A stretch of DNA of 64,000 bases from Cladophialophora immunda. Taxonomy: Eukaryota > Ascomycota > Eurotiomycetes > Chaetothyriales > Herpotrichiellaceae. Under the pieces are notes generated by a model that worked only from the letters and a program-made list of their open reading frames with translations, ran no database searches and was not told the origin of the DNA. Positions 55,652 to 64,000 of the stretch are shown piece after piece. The position numbers and the translations under genes were made by a program. Within the stretch, counting starts at the first letter, position 1. The number at the start of each line of letters is the position of its first letter. The DNA is taken from assembly GCF_000835495.1 (NCBI RefSeq), contig NW_015622549.1, positions 62,001 to 126,000 on the forward strand. The letters run 5' to 3'.

Positions 55652-56843
55652 CTCGGTCCAGATTGCAAGGCTCCGAAAATGAAGGGAAAGAGACGAAGGA
55701 TGGAGAAGTGAGGAGAGAAGAAGACGAGAACCGAGTTGGTGATCTTCATAGGATCGCCATCATGGGCGTAACACTGATTTATGTGTCTGTGCTCCCGCCA
55801 TCGCAAATGTCCGCGCAACAAGTTCCAGAGCACCGCATGCGCGTGCACCAGAGATAGAAGATTCGACGCGCAATCTCCTCGATAAGAGCAGAATGGCCTT
55901 CGGAATAGACCCAGATGGTCGATTCCAGCATAGACTCTTATGATAAAGCCTATGAAAACGCAGCGCAGAAAGATAAGATACTGGGATCTCCGCATGTGGT
56001 CGGTTGTACCACACGGATGTACCACATGGTTAACGGTGAGGCAGGGGTACGACGATCATGTATTGATGGAGGGCGGAGCTGGCGATGAAATAAAGTGGAT
56101 AGCCATTGGGGAGAACCATGCAAGTCAATGCCCTCGCAGGGACAAGCGCGACAAGCTGGTCGCGATAGGGATGGGTCGGTATAACGAGTAGTTCTCCAGA
56201 ACCTGTGGGCGCAAGATGTTGAAATTTGTGTCGAAGAAACCTCATCTCACTCTGGCATGTCGTTGCTTCGTGAAAACACAACTGCTTCCGGCCTTCCTTG
56301 GCTCAAGGCCAGTTTCAAAGCCATTGTCGGAAACTCTCCTGCCCGTTCAGGCCGCGCCTGGGTTTTAGAGGCGGCAGATTGCCACATAGCCTCCAGTAGC
56401 CAGAGTCCGGCCGTCGTCCGAATCCTTTGCGGGCGCTATCATGTCTGATTGGTGCTGGGTTTGGGCCGATAGTTAAGAGGCGGCCTTTCCATTCCAAGAT
56501 CTTAGCCTGAAACAAGCATCGCGGAATTCCGTGTGATTGACCGTTGCTATGTGCCGGCGGAGGAAATGATCCTGTTTGTCCAGACAAAAAGGGATCTAGA
56601 GGAGATATCAGAAGGCACCAAACCGACTGAGCGAGCAAACAGGACAGTCAAGCGAGGTTTCCCTTACCTGATCTGACGAACCTTCAATATCAGTGAACAT
56701 CCCGTCCCTTCTGTCCAAGCTTCCCCGCTTTGGAGTCTGTGTCAGGCGAGCAATAGAGTATACATAAAGCTGTGCAACTTTCATTCGCAACTTGTTGAAC
56801 CTATTGTAGTCTCATCCTGAATAATATTTGGCCGATCACAAGA
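55652..56843. promoter_or_regulatory. Divergent upstream region, MFS transporter / amidase
   Basis: 1192 bp between divergent starts. Six HGATAR (GATA-factor core) sites were read by eye: 55880-55885, 55941-55946, 55971-55976, 56163-56168, 56467-56472 and, on the minus strand, 56436-56441. About three to four would be expected by chance, so nitrogen (AreA-type) control is only weakly suggested. Confidence 0.35.
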
Positions 56844-58708
56844 ATGGGCGAGGATTGGAAAACTTTGGTCGCGAAGAAACGTGCCGAGGGAGCCAAAGCT
56901 ATACCTGAAGAATGGCGGCTGGCTCCAAGCATCCTAGAATCAGTCAATGCTGATTCCGATATGAGCGTCCTGGACGTGCCTGCAAAGTGTGGCCTTCTCA
57001 CGCCCAAGGAGCTCGAGATCACGGAAAATTATGATGCTGTCGATCTGATAGCCAAGATGGCTGCGAAAGAGCTTTCCGCTGTTGAAGTCACTCAAGCCTT
57101 CTGCAAGAGAGCTGCTGTCGCCCATCAAGTGGTTAGTAACAATCCTGTATCTCGAGGCAGTTGTCGCTGAAGTTCCAAGACGAACTGCTTGACAGAAATT
57201 TTCTTCGACAAGGCTCTTGAAAGAGCTAAATATCTCGACGAATATCTGGAGAGAGAAGGTAAGCCAATCGGGCCGTTGCATGGAATGCCCATAAGTTTGA
57301 AGGTATGGCTAAAGATCTCTCGGGCGGTCTCATTGCTCAACGTTGTGGCCTACAGGATTCCTTCAACCTGAAGGGCACGTATTCGACAATCGGCTATGTC
57401 TCTTTTATCAACCGACCAGTGGCGGACTTCAACTCACCTTTGGTTGATATACTGCTTGAAAATGGCGCCGTGCTTTATGTCAAGACCAACCTTCCGCAAA
57501 CATTAATGACAGCCGACTCCGAAAACAACGTCTTTGGCCGCGTGCTGGTAAGGGCGATGGTGTAGAGTTGCAAACGCTTTGCTTACCTGTTCCAGAATCC
57601 TCACAAGCTCAAACTCACTGCTGGGGGAAGTAGCGGCGGCGAAGGAGCCCTTGTCGGTATGCGAGGCTCAATTTTGGGTGTCGGGACAGACATCGGGGGA
57701 TCCATCCGAATACCTGCCTTCTGTTGTGGAACATACGGGTTTAAGCCATCTGTTGATCGCATTCCTTTTGGCGGCCAGACGAATCCGGTGCTGGATGGCT
57801 GGACAGGCATAATGCCAGCGGCAGGACCTTTGGCGACGAGTACCCGCGACTTGCGACTGTTTCTGGAATCCGTCATCAATTCGAAGCCGTGGAACTTTGA
57901 CTATACCGCACTTGCCATGCCCTGGCATCCTGTTGAAGAGAAAAAGGCCCTGACGATTGGTGTTATCCTCGAGTGTCCCACTTGGCTTGTCCAACCACCA
58001 ATCCTGCGAGCATTGAAGACAGCCACGGAAAAGCTGAAGCAAGCCGGCCACAACATTGTGATGCTCGAAAAATTTCCGTCGTTCAAAGAGGCCACAGAGT
58101 TGTCCTGGAGATTCTTCGATATCGATAATGAGTGCACCGGATTCAAACATATTGAAGCTTCGGGGGAGCCGTGGGTCACCTCGGTCAAGGACATGTATAC
58201 ACCGCCTCCTGAAGGCCGCCGCGACAAGAGTCTGGGTGACTTATTCGACATGAATGAACAGCGTCTCAAATTTCGATCAGACTGGTTGAAGCTCTTTGTA
58301 GAGAACAAGTTGGACGTTATTGTGGCACCAGGGTCGCATAAGACCGCTGTACCCCATGACACCTTCAGAATGCCGCCGTATACGGTGATGTGGAATCTCC
58401 TAGCGGTAAGTGAAAAGCTGGGCTATGTGCCGACGCAAGAATGAAGGCTGATCTACTCGAGCAGTACCCTGCCTGCATTATCCCATATCTCAAGGCGGAC
58501 AAGAATCTGGACCTCCCCGACCCCAGAATTCCAGACTGTGAGTGGCTCTTCAAGAGCAGGTTGTAAAGCTAGTGGCTGATAGACTGCAGATATGCCGGAA
58601 GCCGTCGATAAAGCGCCTTGTCATATTCAGGTCGTCGCTAGATCTGAACAGGACGAAGAGCTAATGGCTGCCGTGGAGCTGATATCGAAGGCTCTGGGCG
58701 CCTCTTAA
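56844..58708 (+). CDS. Amidase (amidase signature family, fungal acetamidase-like)
   Basis: Six exons: 56844..57131, 57180..57302, 57356..57547, 57596..58405, 58465..58537 and 58590..58708, encoding 534 aa, the normal length for fungal amidases. All five introns (48-59 nt) are GT-AG and keep frame. The Ser-cisSer-Lys triad is complete: Lys in GPLHGMPISLKD, the cis-Ser in TAGGSSGGEGALVG and the nucleophilic Ser in GVGTDIGGSIRIPA. The family hydrolyses amides to acids and ammonia, and fungal members such as amdS let cells use amides as a nitrogen source; the actual substrate is unknown. The ending YPACIIPYLKADKNLDL ... PCHIQVVARSEQDEELM is typical. It is divergent from the MFS gene and followed by a Zn2Cys6 regulator. 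Confidence 0.92.
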
Positions 58709-59350
58709 CACTGTAAAGTCCAAGGTCAGCAAAGTGTTGGCGTGGATAAGGACCAGGGACCGAGTAGACCTTCTGGTGGTGAAGCGGTATCATGGCTTTG
58801 GAAAAGGGTGCTAAACCCCAGTGAGGGATCTTTGTTCAACACATAGCTGACTGGATAAATAAGAGACAAGACTCACTGTCTCGGTGAAAGAGTGTCCAAA
58901 TGGAAAACAAGGGCCACCTTATTTCCATCGTATGGCAGCCGTGTGCAACCGTCAAACCCCTGAGGATGTGTGCCGCAGCGAGACGAAGAGGGACTTCGAG
59001 GCCTTCGTGTGTGTGGGTACAGGTATTTCCGCAACTTCGCAACGAATTCCGCTTGTCCTTCCATGGCCTCGCCAGCCCAATGCTCTGGGTCGGTTGAGAC
59101 CGACTACGCCGGTCTCGTAAATGCGGGGTGAAAACCCACCATGCTTGGGGCCTAGAATTCAGACTGCTTCGACCTCGATTGATAAGGATTGAAGACGTCG
59201 ATTTCAGCTTCCTGGAATGTACCGTACCTAATATCTCCCAGGCGATATCCATCCTCTTGTCGCACTTCAATGGATGTCTCGGGAACATCGAACCGCCCAC
59301 CATGAGATGTTGATCTGCGTCGAAGCTGCCCGAGGAAAATTTTTGGTGGT
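58709..59350. other. Intergenic, amidase 3' end to Zn2Cys6 gene
   Basis: 642 bp with no gene recognised. A long minus-strand frame here (58836-59879) runs through the Zn2Cys6 exon and is taken as spurious. Confidence 0.45.
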
Positions 59351-60978
59351 ATGGCACGACAATCCAATGCCACTCTGCGGACCAAGACTGGATGTTTGAC
59401 CTGTGAGTGCATTTATATCCGGTGGAGCCATCTGTAGCTGACAGGATTTTGGGTCGCGTGCGACGGAAGAAATGCACGGAAGAAAGGCCTCGGTGCGAAA
59501 AGTGCATCAAGTCCAACCGAGTCTGTACCTGGCCTGCCGAAGACGACCTGTTCGACCGGCGACATAGTCGAGCCTCGAGATCTCCTGTGTCGCCGTCGCC
59601 TCCTAAGTTGCCCAAAAGCGTTGATGTCGCAAGACGGCTCTCCGGCAGCAGCAAAGACAGTGCTGGTACTGATGCATCGCCATTCTTCGTGTGCCGTGAA
59701 ATCTCTTTCAACTCAGACCTCTTCAACTCGCCAGTCTTCAAATCCGACCTTGAAGTTGACTGTTTCCGGCACTTTCTTGATGGATTCTTACCACTGCTCA
59801 TCCTCTCGAACACACATCCGGGATTCCAGTCCCAGTTCATCCCCGAGGTAGTGGAAATGCTTCTGCAATTTGAGGGCATGAAAGACGTTGCCCTAGCTTG
59901 TGGTGCGTCGCGGATGCACCTTCTTACCGGAAGTGCTCAGATGAACGAGGCCGGTATCAGGTACTATACTCGTGCCGTTTCTGAGGTCAATCGCTCTCTC
60001 AGCACGATCGACTGGGGCCGGGATGATTTTAATGACGCCCTCCTCGTGGCCATCATCTTTCTTTATATCCACGGAGTGAGTTTTCCTGCTTTTGCAGATG
60101 ACCGAGCCGACTAACCAATATGTGCTTGCGAACAGGTATTTGATATTGGGACCAACAAAGACATCGGGAAACATGTGATGGGAGCAATCCAGCTCATGAA
60201 ACTCCGATGGACGAATTCGCGAAGACCGCCCATGCCACGCCCGATTCATCGTATCATCTGGGAAAGCATCCTCTATCAAGTCTTTCGCCAGACGGTTAAC
60301 CGGCCCTTTGCAGTGGACTTTCAGCCCGACTTTGAGTTTTGTGCACGAGCAGAACAGACGCTACAGTCCTTAACATTCCCAGATGCCTCGCCGGCCGACA
60401 ATAGTCCAGTGATAGGTTTCCCTCTGGCGCTCCAAAAGTTCATCATTGAGATTGTCCAACTATGTAAAAGCCCAGCGAAACCTGACCCTGAACTACTCGA
60501 GGTTCTTGGCCGGGAAATGGCATATTGGGAGAAGACAGTTCTGGAGGAGGGCCACTGCGTCAAGGAAGAGGACTCGTGGTCGACCAAAACACCGGCTGAA
60601 CGAGCTCGCAGCTTCCACCAACACTCGACAAGCTTGCACATTCTCGCGGCATCCCTTCTCCTGGAATGGGTCTCCAGATCACATGAGGTGTGCGATACTG
60701 AATCTCCGCTTCCGCCTGCGGGCGATACATGGCAGGTTCGCAGAGGACTGGAGATCATGCAGTGTCCACAAGCTAACGAGGAATGGTCGAGGTGTTACCT
60801 GGGATCGTGGCCGACCTTGATATTTGGGTATGCCGTCGACAAGCCGGAGGACATTGCCCTGATCCGACACGACTTGAGACAACGGTTCCAGAAGATGTAT
60901 TCGGGAGAGGAACTGCTCTTCCTGGAAGAACTGGAGGCAGTCTGGCGCACCAGGGGGGTTTTGTGGTCGGAGGAGTGA
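59351..60978 (+). CDS. Zn2Cys6 (fungal binuclear cluster) transcription factor, splice acceptor anomalous
   Basis: Proposed exons are 59351..59402, 59453..60075 and 60136..60978, giving 505 aa. Exon 1 reads MARQSNATLRTKTGCLTC, whose last Cys codon is split by an intron starting GTGAGT (59403). Resuming at 59453 gives CRVRRKKCTEERPRCEKC and IKSNRVCTW, a perfect six-cysteine cluster. But the two bases before 59453 are GG, not AG, although a CTGAC branch site lies about 10 nt upstream. The AG at 59443-59444 overlaps the branch site and would bring in a stop. Intron 2 (60 nt, CTAAC branch) is normal. The middle-homology region follows (FRHFLDGFLPLLIL, LACGASRMHLLTGS). The gene is either recently damaged, non-canonically spliced, or has a sequencing error. 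It is a candidate regulator of the adjacent amidase. Confidence 0.8.
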
Positions 60979-61815
60979 ATATGGGAGCGGTTATCCCACT
61001 GATTGTTATTGGAGCGGTGACCTCGTCATTTTGGGGTTGGGTAATTGGGATGGTCAGTTGCTTTTGGTTTGGGGGAATTCATGGTGGATGGGACGCGGAT
61101 TGCGTAGCGGGCGCGGGCGCAGGTACACCGCTGGTGGACCGACCAGGGCAATCGTGACTAACCACCAACCACCCACCCGCTCGCCCAGTTGAGAATTCAT
61201 GACCTGCCTAAGCCCGCAAAGGATTGAACTCTCGCGGTCGCTGCTTTGATGGCTAAGCGGCGCCGTTACAAAGGCGCCTCGGCGGGCTCATTAGGCCTCG
61301 AAGCTGCCCTCGGAGATGCCACAAACCTCCTCACCACGGCCCCTCGAGCCCCCTCCGTCCTCCATCATCCTCCATTCTCCCCACCGAGGCGACGAATCTG
61401 ATTTGCTTTCCATCCCCCGAATAACCCTCATCCTCGTAATTGCTCGTCGCGCCGTATGCCTAAGCCAATAAAATCTCCTAACCCTCCTCGCCGCTTGACG
61501 AAGATGCCCCAGACATTGAAGCGGCCAAAGATGGAAATGCATGCTGACAGTTGTTGCTTTAGTAAACATCTCGTCCGGTTCGACTCTATTCAAGATGATA
61601 CCATCTGGGCCCGTCATGGGGGTTGAGATCGCCCTATATTTGTCAAGTCCAAGGTTTGACTTGTTCAAAATTCTACCCTGGCACAAACGGAAAGCATCGA
61701 CGCTGGCAATGATATAAAGGAGGTCCGGGCAAGTTTGATGCGCTTCGTCCTTCAGCATTCTACTGTTCCCTCAAACATCCGGTCAACTACTTTCATGGTC
61801 AAGAGGAAAAGGAAA
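60979..61815. other. Intergenic with a tRNA-shaped element
   Basis: 837 bp between the Zn2Cys6 gene and the flavoprotein gene. No protein gene recognised. A 78-nt tRNA-shaped element is listed separately. The right part should contain the flavoprotein promoter. Confidence 0.45.
61211..61288 (-). ncRNA. tRNA-shaped element, non-canonical (possible tRNA pseudogene)
   Basis: On the minus strand, a 78-nt segment has perfectly complementary 7-nt ends (AGCCCGC and GCGGGCT), a B-box-like AGTTCAATCC at the T-arm position, and two internal hairpins. The first is a GGCGCC stem around TTTGTAAC, the second a GCTT/AAGC stem. The hairpins have 8-nt loops, there is no normal D-arm with GG, and the T-stem is weak. 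It is not a standard tRNA. I infer a decayed tRNA or a chance fold. Confidence 0.3.
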
Positions 61816-63684
61816 ATGTCGTTCTTTCAAGCTGCTTCATGGCACGAGGGCGAAGTCGCGATTCATAAACGAACTCGCGTGGGCGGCTATGACAATCCGA
61901 CTTCACCATTCCTCACCCCTCGGGCGGCCAACATGATCCAACGGTACCCCATGATGGCAATAGGAACGTTGGATGATCAAGAGAGGCCCTGGTGCACCGT
62001 CTGGGGCTCCGATCATCTACCAATCGCACAGCCTGTGGCTCAGAGCGTCATGGGAGTCCGCACCACTGTCGACGCGAGCTTCGATCCCGTAATTCAAGCA
62101 ATTTATAAAGGCAAGGACGATGGGGAAGTGATACGCGAGGAGGGCAAAGGGAGACTGATGGCCGGGCTAAGTATTCATCTCGAAGAGAGAGGGAGAGTCA
62201 AGATGGCCGGCCAGGTCATTGCCGGTGCCCTCACCGCTAACGAGCCCGTTTCGGATGGCAATGAGCCCAAGGACGATGCAAAAACAGGCAAATCCGGCGA
62301 AGTTCAGCTTGTTGTCAAGATTGACCAAAGTCTCGGCAATTGTCCAAAATACCTTAACAAGAAGCACATCATTGCCGCCGTGCCTAAGCCGAGATTATTG
62401 TCTTCTTCACCGCACCTCACGCAAAAAGCGATTGATTTAGTGCATAATGCGGACCTGTTTTTCGTCGCCTCCGCGCACAAACACGAGGACATGGACTGCA
62501 ATCACCGTGGCGGTCCCCCAGGCTTCATCCGCGTGCATCAGCCTGCCAACTCAGAGGAAGGCAGTACTATTGTGTGGCCCGAGTACAGCGGAAACAATCT
62601 CTACCAAACACTTGGCAATCTTGAAAGCACTCCCCACGCGGGCCTGGTGATCCCGGACTTCGAGACTGGTGATGTTCTTTATGTGACCGGAGACACTGAG
62701 ACACTTGTCGGGGCCGCGGCGAGCAAAGTCATCGCAAAAAGCAATCTCGCCGTGAGCTTGAAAGTGACTGGCGCGCACTTTGTTGAAAACGGATTGCCTT
62801 TCCGGGGCAAGCTGATGGACGATGCGTCCCAAGGCCGCTCGCCCTACAATCCCCGTGTGCGATACCTGACCGAAGAAAAAACGGAAGCGTTTGGGAAGAC
62901 GGCAGGTGACGCACCACCTACGACAGCACAACTCATCAAGAAGACGAAGATCACTCCTACTATCACGAGATATCGCTTCGCGCTCGCCGATCCTGATGTA
63001 TTCGGCCGCTGGAAACCAGGCCAATATGTCGCAATGGACTTGGCCGCCGAGCTGGACATGGGATACTCGCACATGCGAGACGACGACCCGACTAGTCTGA
63101 ATGATGACTACATTCGCACCTTCACCGTCTCATCTATCCCGAACTCGCTCGGCCTGCACGGGGAAGAGTTTGAAGTCACCGTCCGCGCAGTCGGCCACGT
63201 CACCAAGTGGCTCGAATGGCAGCGCGAGGGCATGTGTGAGATTGGCATTCGAGGCTTTGGCGGCGAATTCGCATTCGAGCCCCAAGCCAGGAATGCTTTT
63301 ATTGCCGCTGGGATTGGAATTACACCTTTGCTGGGCCAGATGGAAAGCCTGGATCTCGACAAACTAAAGGTTATGTGGAGCGTGGGGATTCGTGATGTCG
63401 GGTTGCCGCTGGACGTCCTCACCCAATATCCTCTGTTGAAAGACTCGTTAACCATCTGTCTAACTGGCGACGAGTCGGTGATAGATGACAAGACCAAGGC
63501 AAAGCTGCAGGAATTAGTCGACACCGGTGTGAAGGTCCTGAGGAGGAGAGTGACAAAAAATGACCTGGTAGCTTGGGATTCAGAAGTGGACAACTGGTAT
63601 CTTTGCACGGCACCAGCGATGAGGAAGATTGTGCAGGAATGGATGCCAGGCACGACAATTATCTATGAGAATTTCGACTACTGA
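61816..63684 (+). CDS. Two-domain flavoprotein: PNPOx-like FMN domain fused to FAD/NAD(P)-reductase domain
   Basis: Single exon, 622 aa from ATG 61816 (MSFFQAASWHEGEVAIH). Upstream in-frame ATGs at 61735, 61738 and 61795 would add a basic leader and are less likely. The N-terminal half (about 30-330) resembles the pyridoxamine-phosphate-oxidase-like split-barrel flavin domain: PFLTPRAANMIQRYPMMAIG then TLDDQERPWCTVWGSD, and VASAHKHEDMDCNHRGGPPG. The C-terminal half (about 370-622) is a ferredoxin-NADP-reductase-type module with RYRFALADPDVFGRWKPGQY, the flavin motif IRTFTVSSIP and the nucleotide motif AAGIGITPLLGQME. No 2Fe-2S cysteine cluster follows. I infer an NAD(P)H-dependent flavin oxidoreductase, substrate unknown. 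It lies just beyond the amidase/regulator block but is not clearly part of it. Confidence 0.88.
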   Translation: MSFFQAASWHEGEVAIHKRTRVGGYDNPTSPFLTPRAANMIQRYPMMAIGTLDDQERPWCTVWGSDHLPIAQPVAQSVMGVRTTVDASFDPVIQAIYKGKDDGEVIREEGKGRLMAGLSIHLEERGRVKMAGQVIAGALTANEPVSDGNEPKDDAKTGKSGEVQLVVKIDQSLGNCPKYLNKKHIIAAVPKPRLLSSSPHLTQKAIDLVHNADLFFVASAHKHEDMDCNHRGGPPGFIRVHQPANSEEGSTIVWPEYSGNNLYQTLGNLESTPHAGLVIPDFETGDVLYVTGDTETLVGAAASKVIAKSNLAVSLKVTGAHFVENGLPFRGKLMDDASQGRSPYNPRVRYLTEEKTEAFGKTAGDAPPTTAQLIKKTKITPTITRYRFALADPDVFGRWKPGQYVAMDLAAELDMGYSHMRDDDPTSLNDDYIRTFTVSSIPNSLGLHGEEFEVTVRAVGHVTKWLEWQREGMCEIGIRGFGGEFAFEPQARNAFIAAGIGITPLLGQMESLDLDKLKVMWSVGIRDVGLPLDVLTQYPLLKDSLTICLTGDESVIDDKTKAKLQELVDTGVKVLRRRVTKNDLVAWDSEVDNWYLCTAPAMRKIVQEWMPGTTIIYENFDY

Positions 63685-64000
63685 GGCAAAGGGGTTTATC
63701 GGGGAGGATTTTGTCTTTTATTTCTCACACATCATCTACCACAGTAATGCTGCTGCAAAAAATTCACTATAATGTTAGTACGCTTTATGAAGGAGAGAGT
63801 TGGTTGTCTGTGTATATAGTAAATGGCTTCGAGAACGGCGTTGCAACATTTCTCCACCTTCTTGCGTTGTTGGCCCTTGATACTTTCGATACATTTCGTT
63901 TCTCTTCAGATGCCAACATTTCCAGTCCACGCCCGTCAAACAACAGTTCACAGCTTCCGACAGCGACTCCGACCGTTGAAAGCAGCGGACCGAGTCTTTG
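63685..64000. other. Right-edge region
   Basis: 316 bp with no gene recognised, probably the flavoprotein 3' untranslated region and upstream sequence of a gene beyond the window. Confidence 0.45.

Noticed and set aside
55652..56843. Firm claim of AreA/GATA control of the amidase region
   Set aside because: Six HGATAR sites in 1.2 kb is not clearly more than the three to four expected by chance, so it is mentioned only as weak support.
58836..59879. 347-aa minus-strand frame beside the amidase
   Set aside because: It overlaps the Zn2Cys6 coding exon on the other strand; its translation has no recognisable domain.

Overview
This is nuclear DNA from a filamentous ascomycete (Pezizomycotina). 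The genes have short introns (about 48-111 nt) with GT...CTRAC/CTAAC...AG signals. Both strands are used, and the products are fungal or general eukaryotic proteins. Zn2Cys6 and C2H2 regulators, an Hfi1/Ada1 subunit and a probable complex I assembly PPR protein point to Pezizomycotina rather than budding yeast. An order-level placement (for example Eurotiomycetes/Chaetothyriales) would be a guess. No rRNA operon, CRISPR array, transposase or convincing canonical tRNA was found.

Layout: 1-1557 holds nothing I recognise. 1558-12129 carries DIM1 and PRP6 (divergent), a GFA/CENP-V-like protein, a Cys-rich C2H2 regulator and a Yippee protein. 12130-18821 is gene-poor. It contains a short fungal-TF-domain gene, an SDR reductase with a 7-nt microexon, and a broken SLATT-type membrane effector gene. 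18822-27024 is housekeeping: a CIA84-like PPR protein divergent from mitoribosomal bS18m, then Aip1 and SAGA subunit Hfi1. 27848-31006 carries a ureohydrolase with a signal peptide and a C-terminal KDEL, then formyl-THF deformylase. 31656-37410 is a giant ankyrin protein (1837 aa) with a possible nucleotidyltransferase-like head. 37608-53362 is dense housekeeping: RQC2, coatomer zeta, TRM7, a DOA4-type ubiquitin hydrolase divergent from VPS27, and SUA5. 53880-63684 is an accessory-looking block: MFS transporter, six-exon amidase, Zn2Cys6 regulator and a two-domain flavoprotein.

Functional themes: several divergent pairs share a promoter region and a process. DOA4-type USP and VPS27 both act in ubiquitin-dependent multivesicular body sorting. 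CIA84-like and bS18m are both mitochondrial. The right-hand block looks like a small amide/nitrogen catabolic cluster (transporter, hydrolase, regulator), which is inference. The most unusual items are the SLATT remnant, the ER-type ureohydrolase, the missing AG acceptor inside the Zn2Cys6 motif, the microexon and the ankyrin giant. Exon structures were worked out by hand from frame, splice signals and family sequence, and RNA evidence would be needed to confirm them.
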